This document shows positions 42,935 through 52,261 of a stretch of DNA of 61,771 nucleotides, piece by piece (positions within the stretch are counted from its first letter, which is position 1; every line of letters starts with the position of its first letter). The notes beneath the pieces were generated by a model that was given only the letters and a program-made list of their open reading frames with translations, had not been told where the DNA came from and searched no databases. Both the position numbers and the translations under genes were made by a program. Source of the DNA: Paenibacillus sp. FSL R5-0490 (lineage in GTDB: Bacteria > Bacillota > Bacilli > Bacillales > Cytobacillaceae); contig NZ_MRTQ01000028.1 in assembly GCF_001956215.1 (NCBI RefSeq), forward strand, positions 1 to 61,771, in the 5' to 3' direction.

Positions 42935-43085
42935 GCAGTCTAACGGGCAGTAAGACCCCCACTTCAAGACTCAGAGGAGCCAAAGGAGGATAAGTGGGGG
43001 TCAAACTTCCCGTAAAGGCCCGATTGGTGAGATACAGTGAAACTTGCCGACGCGCAGGCAGAGGCTTAGTTGAACCAATCGGGTT
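42935..43085. repeat. Two-cruciform structured repeat, about 150 bp
   Basis: The first half forms nested stems: ACGGGCAGT (42943-42951) with ACTTCCCGT (43005-43013), then GACCCCCACTT (42954-42964) with AAGTGGGGGTC (42992-43002) around a 27-base loop. The second half has CCCGATTGGT (43019-43028) pairing with ACCAATCGGG (43074-43083), enclosing TGCC/GGCA. I recall near-identical sequences in other Bacillus genomes, possibly linked to IS200/IS605-type ends, but cannot verify that. Its right end supplies the last codons of the HAD gene. Confidence 0.75.
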
Positions 43086-43650
43086 CGTAGTGTCGATTGA
43101 TCGCAAGCTCAAATTTCGAATAACAATCAATCGAGAAGTCTGCATAGGGATTAGTGCTGCGGAAAGCACATGTGCTGATGCCGATCTGTCTGGCAGGCAT
43201 TAAATCTGTATCCTGGTCGCCAATGGCCAAATCAATATGATAACGCCGGTGAAGATATTCATAGGACTCCGGATGCGGCTTTAAGGAGAAACCATCAAAT
43301 TCCGGGCAGATAACTTCTTCAAAATAGGAAGTAAGTTTCCAATACTCCAGCAGTTCCTCCGTGGATTGCCGGTTACGGTGGGTGACAAGCACGTTAACAT
43401 TATTTTGCTCTAATATTCCCCTTACATGTGGAAACAATGGCTTTTCATCATGCATAAAAGTTGCTTCCGTTTGACGAAAATCAGCAATTTTTTCTGGAGG
43501 AACATCAAATTTCTGATAGGCTGTCCCGTTTTTCAGGGGCGTGAGAACTTCGTGAGGATCCAGCTCTTTGCCGGATATGCGAATAAAAGACTGAACCAAA
43601 GTCGGCCAGGTATCCAGAATCGTGCCATCTAAATCCCAGAGAACATTCAT
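43066..43650 (-). CDS. HAD-superfamily hydrolase (phosphoglycolate phosphatase-like)
   Basis: A 194-residue HAD phosphatase. Motif I is LWDLDGTILDT (nucleophile Asp, residues 4-14), motif II is in VNVLVTHRNRQS, motif III Lys in FSLKPHPESY, and motif IV is AIGDQDTDLMPARQIG. The helical cap lies between motifs I and II. Substrate is unknown. ATG 43650 has GGAGGG upstream. The last six residues (EPDWFN) and the stop are encoded by the arm of the structured repeat at 42935-43085, so the native C-terminus seems to have been replaced. Confidence 0.88.
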   Translation of the reverse strand: MNVLWDLDGTILDTWPTLVQSFIRISGKELDPHEVLTPLKNGTAYQKFDVPPEKIADFRQTEATFMHDEKPLFPHVRGILEQNNVNVLVTHRNRQSTEELLEYWKLTSYFEEVICPEFDGFSLKPHPESYEYLHRRYHIDLAIGDQDTDLMPARQIGISTCAFRSTNPYADFSIDCYSKFELAINRHYEPDWFN

Positions 43651-43703
43651 AAAAATTTCCCTCCTTACTATGTATTCATTGTATAGGCTGTGAAGAGGCA
43701 AAG

Positions 43704-43738
43704 GCAAATACCCGGCCATTTTACCTGCCGGGTATCTA
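43704..43738 (-). terminator. Terminator after metH
   Basis: ATACCCGGC (43708-43716) pairs with GCCGGGTAT (43727-43735). The T-tail on the minus strand is weak (TTTGCCTTT). Confidence 0.6.
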
Positions 43739-46700
43739 TTATCTCAATACATTAAAATATCTTGCTTCAGGATGGGCAAACACCATTGCAGATACAGAAG
43801 CCTCAGGTTCCATCATGCATTCTTCAGTAAGCTGAACACCTATATCCTCAGGCTGTATAAGCTTAAACAGCTTTTTCTGGTCCTCAAGATCAGGGCACGC
43901 AGGATAGCCATACGAAAAGCGCTGCCCCTGGTATTTCGCTGTAAAACGGTCCTTCATCGTCATTTCAACCGGATCAGGGAAGCCCCAGCGATCGCGGATC
44001 TGTCGATGGATCAGCTCAGCAAGACCTTCAGCCGTCTCCAAAGCCAGCGACTGCAGGGCATGGCTTTCCAGGAATCTGCCTTCGGCTTTTAAACGATCTG
44101 CAATAGCGCGTATTCCTTTCCCGGCTGTCACAGTGAAGAAGGAAACATAATCCATTTGACCGCTTTCTTTTGATTTAAGGAAATCTGCCAGACATAAGAA
44201 TGGCTCTGTTTCCTGGCGCGGAAATTCGAATGTCTCAATGACCGTTTTTTCATCCTCAGCATAGATAAACACCTTATCGCCATCTGACTGGGCAGGAAAG
44301 AATTGATAAACTGCTTTAGGCTCAATCCAGTTTTTCTCTTTTGCTTCAGCAATCAGTTCATCAACCACTGCGTTAATTTTAATGGCTTTTTCATCTTTTT
44401 CCGCAAGCAGCTTTTGCAGATTTCCTTTTAAGCCAAGGTGATGGCCAATCAGCATTTGCTTATTCACATACGGCTCAATGTGTGAAAGGGAATAGGATTT
44501 CAGCAAATGCCGTTTTAAATCTTTTGGAACAAATACAGGTACTTGTGTGCTTACTGTTGGTTTAGGCTTTACTGCAACCGCCACTGATCCGCGGTCATAA
44601 GGTACAGCATTTAGCGCTGCTGCCTGTTTTTCTTCCTGCTGGATTCGCAGCTTCACAGCTTCTTCCGGCTCCTGAAGCTGATTGGCTAAAGAGAGACCGT
44701 TCATAGCATCCTTGGCATACAGCACGAGACCGTCATATTCCTTGGAAATTTTAGTATCAGTAAATTTCCTTGAGAGGGCTGCGCCGCCTACTAAAATCGG
44801 GACATCGATGCCAGCCTGTTTCATATCATGGGCCGTGATGACCATTTGCTGTGCTGATTTGACAAGGAGCCCAGATAGACCGACCATATCCGGTTTCTCA
44901 CGCCTGATGTTTTCAATCAGTTCAGCAGGGGAGACCTTGATTCCCAAATCTATCACTTCATATCCATTATTGCTTAAAATAATATCCACAAGGTTTTTCC
45001 CTATATCATGAACATCGCCTTTAACGGTCGCCAGGATGACTTTTCCCTTGGATGAAGATTGGGCAGCATCTTTTTCCATATAGGGTTCAAGGTAAGCGAC
45101 AGATGCTTTCATAACTTCGGCGCTCTGCAGAACCTCTGCGACAATCAGCTGATTATCATTGAACAATCTTCCGACTTCCTTCATTCCGTTCATTAAAGGC
45201 CCATTAATGATATCAAGCGGAGCAGGGTATGCCTGCAGGGCCAGATCAAGATCAGGCAGGAGCCCTTCTTTCGTTCCTTCGAGAATATAATAGGCTAGGC
45301 GTTCCTCAAGTGTCATATCCGGAAGAACACTTTTGCTTTCTTTCTTCTTATCCCGGTAAAAATCAGTAAAGACAGCGAGTGATTCATCAGTAGTTTCGAA
45401 AAGAAGCTTTTCAGCCATTAAGACCTCTTCCTTAGAAATGGAAGCAAATCTTTCGAGTTTTTCCGTGTTCACTATCGCATAATCCAGGCCTGCCTGGGTG
45501 CAGTGATACAGAAATACAGAATTTAATATTTCCCTGCCGACAGGAGGGAGGCCGAAGGATACATTACTGATTCCCAAAATGGTTTGAACCTCCGGCAGAG
45601 CCTCTTTAATAAGTCTGATTCCATCTACCGTTGCCTTTGCAGACCCGATGTATTGCTCATCCCCTGTGCCGACAGGGAAGACGAGGGGGTCAAAAATAAG
45701 ATCCTGAGGCGGGATATGATATTTATTTACAAGCAAATCATGAGAACGCTTTGCAATCTCAAGTTTGCGTTCAGCCGTAACACCCATGCCTTCTTCATCA
45801 ATTGTTCCGACAACTACAGCAGCACCATAGCGGTGGATGAGAGGGGCAATCGCCTCAAAGCGTTCTTCGCCATCTTCCAGATTAATCGAATTTATGATGG
45901 CTTTACCCTGTGAATAGGTGAGAGCTTTTTCAATCACTTTTTCATCTGTTGAATCGATCACGAGCGGAACTTTGATTTTTTTCACTAATTCCTTGATAAA
46001 ATTCTCAACATCCTGCATTTCTTCACGGTCAGGATCTGCCAGGCAAATATCAATAACATGGGCACCGCCTTTTACCTGGGCACGGCCTATCTCAGCAGCT
46101 TCCTCGAACTTTCCTTCTGCAATCAGCCTTTTAAACTTGCGGGAGCCAATTACATTTGTTCGTTCGCCGACCATTATGGGTCTTAAAGTTGGATCATCAT
46201 AAATCAGAGGTTCAATTCCGGATACTTTATGCAGGGAATTCCCCTCATAATTCCTTGGTTTATAATCTTTAACCGACTCAGCAATTGCCTGGATATGTTC
46301 AGGCGTGGTTCCGCAGCAGCCGCCTACAATATTCAGCCAGCCTTCTTTGGCAAAACCCTCAAGCTTGCTCGCCAGTGATTCGGGAGTTTCATGATACTGT
46401 CCTTCTTCATCAGGCAATCCTGCATTGGGATAGCAGCTGACTGCAGTGGATGCCAATCCTGAAAGAGAACGGATATGGTCCTGCATGAATTCAGGACCTG
46501 TCGCACAGTTGAGTCCAACTGCCAGAGGCTTCATATGTTCAAGCGAAATATAAAAGGCTTCAATCGATTGGCCTGCAAGGGTCGTGCCCATCGGTTCAAT
46601 TGTCCCGGAAACAATGAGCGGAAGTTTTATTCCCGTCTTTTTTGATGCCTTTTCAATGCCGATAAAACCAGCCTTCACATTCAGCATATCCTGACTGGTT

Positions 46701-47185
46701 TCGAGGAGAAGAAGATCGGCTCCGCCGTCTATTAACCCTCTGGCCTGCTCTTCATAAGCTGCTATCATGTTTTCAAATGTAGAACCGCCGGTAACACTCA
46801 GTGTCTTCGTAGTTGGTCCCATAGCGCCTGCCACATATCTCGGCCATTCAGGAGTAGACATGCGGTCTGCAGCTTCTCTGGCAATTTCAACAGCAATTTT
46901 ATTCAATTCATAAGCTTTTTCTTCCAGATCGTAATCTGCGAGAACAATGCTGGTTGCGCCAAAGGTGTTAGTTTCAATAATGTCTGCGCCGGCTTTTAAA
47001 TATTCAAGGTGAATATGTTCAATAACCGATGGAGCTGTAATATTTAAATTCTCGTTGCAGCCTTCATATTCTTCTCCGCCAAAATCATCCGCTGAAAGAT
47101 TGGCTCTTTGAAGCATGGTGCCCATTGCTCCGTCCATGATCAGAATCTTCTTTTTTAGCTGCTCCTGCAGTGATGGTTTATGCAT
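43739..47185 (-). CDS. metH: Cobalamin-dependent methionine synthase MetH
   Basis: The 1148-residue enzyme transfers methyl from methyltetrahydrofolate to homocysteine via cobalamin. Modules in order: homocysteine domain (about 1-320, zinc Cys in GLNCATG and [11 protein letters not shown]), pterin domain (about 345-610, [12 protein letters not shown]), B12 cap and B12 domain (about 640-880, [13 protein letters not shown] with the cobalt-ligating His) and AdoMet reactivation domain (about 910-1148, [10 protein letters not shown]). All modules are complete. ATG 47185 follows GGAGG; it overlaps the yitJ end by eight bases. It is the last gene of the SAM-riboswitch operon. Confidence 0.96.
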   Translation of the reverse strand: MHKPSLQEQLKKKILIMDGAMGTMLQRANLSADDFGGEEYEGCNENLNITAPSVIEHIHLEYLKAGADIIETNTFGATSIVLADYDLEEKAYELNKIAVEIAREAADRMSTPEWPRYVAGAMGPTTKTLSVTGGSTFENMIAAYEEQARGLIDGGADLLLLETSQDMLNVKAGFIGIEKASKKTGIKLPLIVSGTIEPMGTTLAGQSIEAFYISLEHMKPLAVGLNCATGPEFMQDHIRSLSGLASTAVSCYPNAGLPDEEGQYHETPESLASKLEGFAKEGWLNIVGGCCGTTPEHIQAIAESVKDYKPRNYEGNSLHKVSGIEPLIYDDPTLRPIMVGERTNVIGSRKFKRLIAEGKFEEAAEIGRAQVKGGAHVIDICLADPDREEMQDVENFIKELVKKIKVPLVIDSTDEKVIEKALTYSQGKAIINSINLEDGEERFEAIAPLIHRYGAAVVVGTIDEEGMGVTAERKLEIAKRSHDLLVNKYHIPPQDLIFDPLVFPVGTGDEQYIGSAKATVDGIRLIKEALPEVQTILGISNVSFGLPPVGREILNSVFLYHCTQAGLDYAIVNTEKLERFASISKEEVLMAEKLLFETTDESLAVFTDFYRDKKKESKSVLPDMTLEERLAYYILEGTKEGLLPDLDLALQAYPAPLDIINGPLMNGMKEVGRLFNDNQLIVAEVLQSAEVMKASVAYLEPYMEKDAAQSSSKGKVILATVKGDVHDIGKNLVDIILSNNGYEVIDLGIKVSPAELIENIRREKPDMVGLSGLLVKSAQQMVITAHDMKQAGIDVPILVGGAALSRKFTDTKISKEYDGLVLYAKDAMNGLSLANQLQEPEEAVKLRIQQEEKQAAALNAVPYDRGSVAVAVKPKPTVSTQVPVFVPKDLKRHLLKSYSLSHIEPYVNKQMLIGHHLGLKGNLQKLLAEKDEKAIKINAVVDELIAEAKEKNWIEPKAVYQFFPAQSDGDKVFIYAEDEKTVIETFEFPRQETEPFLCLADFLKSKESGQMDYVSFFTVTAGKGIRAIADRLKAEGRFLESHALQSLALETAEGLAELIHRQIRDRWGFPDPVEMTMKDRFTAKYQGQRFSYGYPACPDLEDQKKLFKLIQPEDIGVQLTEECMMEPEASVSAMVFAHPEARYFNVLR

Positions 47186-49028
47186 GCTGTTTCCTCCTTG
47201 AAAGCCGTTCGGTTGTCTCACGGGCATAATTTGATAGCTCGACAGTCATTTCATAACGCATAAATGGAGTGATAAGGTAAATGCCATTAAACAGCTCTGC
47301 CGCAGCATCGATCAGCGACTTGGCAATGGCAATGCCTTCAGCGCCAGCTCGTGCTGGATCATCTTTTAATGAAGCCATTCTGCTTCTAATACTGTCGGAA
47401 ATTTTGATTCCCGGAACTTCATTATGAAGAAACTCTGCATTCCGGCTGCCGGTAAGAGGCATTAAGCCTATATAGACAGGTGCTTTTAAATCTTTCACAG
47501 CCTCATGAACCTCAAGCAGTTTTTCTTCAGAGAAAACAGGCTGCGAGATAAAATAATCCGCACCATGCTCCAGTTTCTTTTCGAGCCGCCCGACAGCTTT
47601 TTCCAAAGAGCGGACATTGGGGTTAAAAGCGCCTGCAACTGAAAAGGCTGCTTTCTGGCCCAGGTCTTTCCCTGAAAACGATAATCCTTCATTTAACTGC
47701 TTGATCATACTGATCAATTCAAATGAAGAAACATCATAGACAGAAGAGGCGCCAGGAAAATCACCGACACGGGCAGGGTCTCCTGTTACAGCAAGAATAT
47801 CATTTAAACCGAGGGCATGAAGACCCATTAAATGGGATTGAAGCCCTATTATATTTCGATCCCTGCAGGTTACATGCACAAGGGGGCGCAGTCCAGTCTG
47901 CTGTTTGACAAGATAGCCAAGTGCAGAGTTGCATACCCTTGGTGAAGCAAGAGAATTATCTGCAAGAGTAATAGAATCGATTCCAGCATTCTTCAATGCC
48001 TTTGCACCTTCGAAAAAGCGGGCAGTATCAAGCTTCCTTGGCGGATCCAGCTCAACAATTACCGATGGCCTCTCTCTGACAATATCCTGAAGAGGAGGAA
48101 GCTCTCTGGATGATTCCGGTTTCTCTGAAACTATGACTTTATTAACTGCCTTTATTTCTTTTTCCTCGATTGGAGGAAGTCCTTTTAATACATCAGCAAA
48201 CGCCTTGATATGGTCAGGTGTTGTTCCGCAGCACCCTCCAAGAAGGCGGACACCCTGATTCCGGAATTCTATTGCGGACTGCCGGAAATATTCCGCATCA
48301 CCTTCATAATGGAATTTGCCGTCCGTATAAGCTGGAATACTGGCATTTGGATATGCCGATAAATGGGCATGTTTTAGCAAAGGTACACTTTCGAGCGTTT
48401 TCAGCATATGATGGGGGCCAAGCCTGCAATTGATTCCCACCACATCTGCGCCCATGCCGTCAAGCTTTGTTAATGCGTCTGCTATAGGAGTCTGGTTCTG
48501 AAGAACTCCAGCTTCCTGAAGTGAAACCTGTGCGATAATCGGCAAATCGGTTTCTTTTCTGGCTATTGCCAGAACCGTCTCAAGTTCTTCTAGATCATAA
48601 TAGGTTTCAAGCAAAATACCATCTACATCCTCAAGCAGCAGACAATAAAGCTGCTCACGAAAGCTTCTTTTTATTTCCTCCAGTGTAATCATGTTCGGTT
48701 TGAATCCTCTGATCCCGCCGATTGTACCGGCAACATATGCGCGTCCCGCGGCAGCTTTTTTGGCAATCCGGGCTGCCGCACTGTTAATCTCTTTCACAGA
48801 GTCTTCAAGCCCATATCGCTGCAGCTTCAGATAATTCGCTGCATACGTATTGGTTTGGATCAACTCAGCCCCTGCGCCTATGTACGCTTCATGGATGTGC
48901 TGGATCTGCTCAGATTGCGATAGATTTAATTCCTCAAAACAGCTGTCGGTGCCATAGGAGTAAAGAAGAGTTCCCATCGCTCCATCTGCTATGATGATTT
49001 CATTCTTTAATTTATCCAGGAAACTCAA
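47178..49028 (-). CDS. yitJ: Bifunctional homocysteine S-methyltransferase / methylenetetrahydrofolate reductase
   Basis: A 616-residue fusion. Residues 1-300 are a homocysteine S-methyltransferase ([15 protein letters not shown], zinc cysteines in [13 protein letters not shown]). Residues 325-616 are a methylenetetrahydrofolate reductase ([49 protein letters not shown]). It makes methyl-THF for MetH and may feed a fused or transient methyl transfer. TTG 49028 follows GGGGGTG, close to the metC stop at 49033. The same fusion occurs in B. subtilis YitJ. Confidence 0.95.
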   Translation of the reverse strand: MSFLDKLKNEIIIADGAMGTLLYSYGTDSCFEELNLSQSEQIQHIHEAYIGAGAELIQTNTYAANYLKLQRYGLEDSVKEINSAAARIAKKAAAGRAYVAGTIGGIRGFKPNMITLEEIKRSFREQLYCLLLEDVDGILLETYYDLEELETVLAIARKETDLPIIAQVSLQEAGVLQNQTPIADALTKLDGMGADVVGINCRLGPHHMLKTLESVPLLKHAHLSAYPNASIPAYTDGKFHYEGDAEYFRQSAIEFRNQGVRLLGGCCGTTPDHIKAFADVLKGLPPIEEKEIKAVNKVIVSEKPESSRELPPLQDIVRERPSVIVELDPPRKLDTARFFEGAKALKNAGIDSITLADNSLASPRVCNSALGYLVKQQTGLRPLVHVTCRDRNIIGLQSHLMGLHALGLNDILAVTGDPARVGDFPGASSVYDVSSFELISMIKQLNEGLSFSGKDLGQKAAFSVAGAFNPNVRSLEKAVGRLEKKLEHGADYFISQPVFSEEKLLEVHEAVKDLKAPVYIGLMPLTGSRNAEFLHNEVPGIKISDSIRSRMASLKDDPARAGAEGIAIAKSLIDAAAELFNGIYLITPFMRYEMTVELSNYARETTERLSRRKQHA

Positions 49029-49032
49029 AGTA

Positions 49033-50217
49033 TCACCCCCGCTGTAAAATGGATTGCTTTGTTTGTTCGACTGCAGATAAAGCTGCATTAAAATCTTTCA
49101 TAATATCGTCTGCGTTCTCCAGGCCAACAGAAAGACGGAGAAGACTGTCTGTAATTCCGCGCTGTTCTCTTTCAGATGCAGGCATGGCTGCATGCGACAT
49201 TTTGGCAGGGTAGGAGAGGATGGATTCAACTGCTCCCAGACTTACTGCAAAAACAGGAATTTTCGCATTTTCCACAAATACTCTCATCGACTTTTCATCT
49301 TCAAGTTCAAAAGACAAGACGGCACCTGCATTCACAGCCTGCTTTTTCTGAATATCATAGCCGGGATGTTCTGCAAAACCGGGATAATGAACTTTCTTTA
49401 CTGCTGGGTGATCATGAAGGAAACGAGCAATCTTCTCAGCTGATTTCACAGACTGATCCAGCCTTACCTGCAGCGTTTTAATTCCTCTCAGCACAAGCCA
49501 GGCATCCTGAACACCCAGAACAGCTCCAAAGGAATTTTGGAGAAAAGCCAGTCTTGCACCTAACTCCGGATCCTTTACAACAGCTAAGCCGGCTACGACG
49601 TCACTGTGTCCGGATAAGAATTTGGTTGCGCTGTGCAGCACGATATCCGCCCCTAAAGAGAGCGGTTTTTGAAGGGCAGGGGTCAGGAATGTATTATCCA
49701 CAAATGTCAGGGCTCCATGCTGTCTTGCAAGTGAACTGATGGCCTGTATATCTGTCACTTTCAGCAGCGGATTGGAAGGAGTCTCTACATAGAAAACTTT
49801 CGTGTTTGGACGGATTGCTTCTTTTACTTCCTCTAGATTAGTCATATCAACAAATGTGTGCTCAATGCCAAAACGGGACAGGACTTCTGTTGTCATGCGA
49901 TAGGTTCCGCCATATACGTCTTCTGTTATGACCACATGATCTCCCTGTGACAAGAGGAGGAATGCTGTAGAAATGGCAGCCATTCCAGAAGAAAAGGCAA
50001 ACCCTCTAATCCCTTCTTCAAGCTCGGCGATGACTTCCTCAAGTGCTTCCCTTGTTGGATTCAGGCTGCGGCTGTAATCATATTTTCCGAATGCATCTAT
50101 ATCTTTTTGATGGAAAGTGGAGGCATGCTGGATCGGTACACTGACTGCTCCTGTTTCCGGGTCGAACTTTTGATTATTGTGAAGCAATTTCGTTTGAAAT
50201 GTGTAATTCGTACTCAT
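49033..50217 (-). CDS. metC: Cystathionine beta-lyase MetC
   Basis: A 394-residue PLP enzyme that cleaves cystathionine to homocysteine, pyruvate and ammonia. Blocks include [47 protein letters not shown] and the PLP lysine motif [16 protein letters not shown]. It follows MetI with a four-base overlap (ATG 50217). Assignment as beta-lyase rather than gamma-synthase rests on operon position and resemblance to B. subtilis MetC. Confidence 0.93.
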   Translation of the reverse strand: MSTNYTFQTKLLHNNQKFDPETGAVSVPIQHASTFHQKDIDAFGKYDYSRSLNPTREALEEVIAELEEGIRGFAFSSGMAAISTAFLLLSQGDHVVITEDVYGGTYRMTTEVLSRFGIEHTFVDMTNLEEVKEAIRPNTKVFYVETPSNPLLKVTDIQAISSLARQHGALTFVDNTFLTPALQKPLSLGADIVLHSATKFLSGHSDVVAGLAVVKDPELGARLAFLQNSFGAVLGVQDAWLVLRGIKTLQVRLDQSVKSAEKIARFLHDHPAVKKVHYPGFAEHPGYDIQKKQAVNAGAVLSFELEDEKSMRVFVENAKIPVFAVSLGAVESILSYPAKMSHAAMPASEREQRGITDSLLRLSVGLENADDIMKDFNAALSAVEQTKQSILQRG

Positions 50218-51326
50218 CGTACTGCCTCCTTTAAAACCTTTGCAAAAGCATGTTCAAGATCCGACTTCAAATCTTCTGCATTTTCGATTCCAACCGAGAA
50301 ACGCAGAAGCCTGTTACAGACACCGGTTTCAATGCGGATCTCTTCTGGGATGTCCGCATGCGTTTGTGTTGCGGGATATGTTATAAAACTCTCGACTCCG
50401 CCAAGGCTTTCAGCAAAGGAGATGAGGGAGAGGCTCTGCAGAAAAGGATTCACCCAGGATTCATCCTGGACCCGGAAAGATATCATTCCTCCTTTGCCTG
50501 GATAAAGAACATCCGTTACGGCAGCGTGGTCTGATAAGAAAGCCGCTAATTCCCGGGCATTTTTTTCATGACGTTCCATGCGAAGAGAGAGTGTCTTCAT
50601 GCCTCTGATCAAAAGCCAGGAATCAAATGGGCTAAGGACTGCACCGGCAGCATTGTGGTTCATGGCAAGATCCTCACATAACTGTTTGCCTTTTGCGACA
50701 ACTAAACCGGCAAGTACATCATTATGTCCTCCAAGATACTTTGTCGCACTATGGATGACAATATCAGCACCAAGCTTTAGAGGCTGCTGAAGAAGGGGGG
50801 TGTAAAATGTGTTATCAACGATCAGGAGAATATTATGCCGTTTCGCGATATCAGCTATTAACTGAATATTTGTCTCTTCCATCAGCGGATTAGTGGGAGT
50901 CTCCAGAAAAATAGCTTTCGTATTTTCGGTGATTAATTCTTCAACATTTTCCGGAGTGCTCGTATTCACATATTTGCTCTGCAGTCCCCATTTTTTGAAG
51001 CCCTGTTCAAGCAGACGATAGGTTCCGCCGTATAAATCCTTGGAAACAATCCACTCATCACCTGATTTAAAGAGGGAAAGAATCGTAAGGATGGCGGCCA
51101 TACCAGAACTGCAGGCATAGCCTTGATCGCCTTCTTCCAGATCGGCGATCGCCTTTTCAAGCAGCTGGCGGGTAGGATTGCCTGTTCGGCTATAGTCAAA
51201 GCCGGTTGACTGGCCAATGCCTTCATGCCGGTAGGCAGTTGAAAAGTATACAGGCGGATTGACTGCACCTGTTGCTGATTCGCTCCTGTTTCCGATTTGC
51301 GCTAATTTGGTGTCAATATTATACAT
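50214..51326 (-). CDS. metI: Cystathionine gamma-synthase / O-acetylhomoserine thiolyase MetI
   Basis: A 370-residue PLP enzyme joining cysteine or sulfide to an activated homoserine. Blocks: TKLAQIGNRSESATGAVNPP, FDYSRTGNPTRQLLEKAIAD, ACSSGMAAILT and the PLP lysine motif HSATKYLGGHNDVLAG. ATG 51326 follows AAAGGAG; a start four codons earlier lacks spacing. It is the first gene behind the SAM riboswitch and overlaps metC by four bases. Confidence 0.94.
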   Translation of the reverse strand: MYNIDTKLAQIGNRSESATGAVNPPVYFSTAYRHEGIGQSTGFDYSRTGNPTRQLLEKAIADLEEGDQGYACSSGMAAILTILSLFKSGDEWIVSKDLYGGTYRLLEQGFKKWGLQSKYVNTSTPENVEELITENTKAIFLETPTNPLMEETNIQLIADIAKRHNILLIVDNTFYTPLLQQPLKLGADIVIHSATKYLGGHNDVLAGLVVAKGKQLCEDLAMNHNAAGAVLSPFDSWLLIRGMKTLSLRMERHEKNARELAAFLSDHAAVTDVLYPGKGGMISFRVQDESWVNPFLQSLSLISFAESLGGVESFITYPATQTHADIPEEIRIETGVCNRLLRFSVGIENAEDLKSDLEHAFAKVLKEAVR

Positions 51327-51350
51327 GCTGGTAAACACTCCTTTATCGTA

Positions 51351-51386
51351 ATAAAAAAAAGCCTTCTATAAGAAGAAGACTTTTTA
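51351..51386 (-). terminator. SAM riboswitch terminator
   Basis: On the minus strand AAGTCTTCT pairs with AGAAGGCTT (one wobble) around TCTTAT, followed by eight T, about 25 bases before the metI start. It is the expression platform of the riboswitch. Confidence 0.85.
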
Positions 51387-51402
51387 ATGTGAACAGCCAT
51401 TC

Positions 51403-51518
51403 TTCTTATCTTTCAAGTTTCTAAAAAACTTGCAGGAATTAGCACCTTTTCAATCAAAATACGATTGCTGGTTGCTGAGGCGTCGTCGGGCCTTACCCTC
51501 GACCTCTCTGGATAAGAA
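51403..51518 (-). promoter_or_regulatory. SAM-I riboswitch (S-box)
   Basis: On the minus strand: CTTATCCAGAGAGGTCGAGG, GGCCCGACGACGCCTCAGCA, AGGTGCTAATTCCTGCAA and closing GATAAGAAG. These are the four S-box signatures, with P1 formed by CTTATC/GATAAG. SAM binding should terminate transcription ahead of metI-metC-yitJ-metH. Confidence 0.97.
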
Positions 51519-51707
51519 ATCAAATATTAAATTTTCTCTAAACTTTACTACAGTAAACCGTTAATAGTCAACACTTTTTCGAATATTTCATGTATTGATT
51601 TAAAATGACTCCTCCTGGCATAAACTGTTATAGGTAGATCGCTTTAAAGTTCAGAATATTTCCTTTATAATAATGAGGAAAATAATATTTCTTGGAGGGA
51701 AGCTTTT

Positions 51708-51947
51708 ATGCAAGAACATAGTCATTGCCGTCACAGATTTGCTGAAACAGATGGACCAGCCGTTTTCCGGACAATTGATGGCATTGAAGTGAATGTTGCC
51801 GGCAGCTTATTCCAAAAATGTACAACATGCGGTCATTTTGATTTTCCCGTGGATACTAGAGAAGCCATTGAATCTTCCCTTAAAGAAAACAGAAAAAATA
51901 CCAATGAATCGAAACAAATCTATATTAACCTGGTAGAAACTTTTTAA
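51708..51947 (+). CDS. Small CxxC protein, unknown
   Basis: A 79-residue soluble protein starting MQEHSHCRHRFAETDGPAVF, with CTTCGHFDF mid-chain; this CxxC, with the upstream His/Cys, could bind zinc or be redox active. The C-terminal 30 residues are a polar helix. ATG 51708 follows TTGGAGGG. It has a good terminator and no family that I recognise. Confidence 0.68.
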   Translation: MQEHSHCRHRFAETDGPAVFRTIDGIEVNVAGSLFQKCTTCGHFDFPVDTREAIESSLKENRKNTNESKQIYINLVETF

Positions 51948-51973
51948 AGCCGAAACTTTTCGGCTTTTTTTAT
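51945..51973 (+). terminator. Terminator after CxxC protein gene
   Basis: AAAGCCGAAA and TTTTCGGCTTT pair tightly, followed by seven T. Confidence 0.9.
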
Positions 51974-52261
51974 GTTCAGTTATTTCATATTTATAAATGT
52001 TTACCTTTTTACAAATCATTTTTTTAGAATAAGTAATTACTAGAAAAAATTTTTTATAGTTTTCCACTATATTCATGTTTTTATCTTTGTACAACTAGAT
52101 TTTACGTGTTAGAATAGCTGTGGAAACGTTTTATCCTCTGAAAAATATTATTATTCGTAAAAATGAATTGTTAATTTCTTCTAATGATGGGTATTGTACT
52201 TTTAGAGAGAAAAAACGTATTGAATTATTCACTTACAAAACAGTTATGGAGGTAATTTTCC
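51974..52261 (+). other. odhAB promoter region with cre-like site
   Basis: This AT-rich leader holds a likely sigma-A -10 TAGAAT at 52110-52115, with a weak -35 TTGTAC at 52087-52092 (17-base spacer). TGGAAACGTTTTAT at 52121-52134 resembles a CcpA operator and lies just after the -10, where binding would block initiation or elongation. The rest shows nothing else recognisable. Confidence 0.5.

Noticed and set aside
43772..46202. Several open frames of 94-109 codons antisense to metH
   Set aside because: All lie inside the conserved MetH modules and lack ribosome binding sites.
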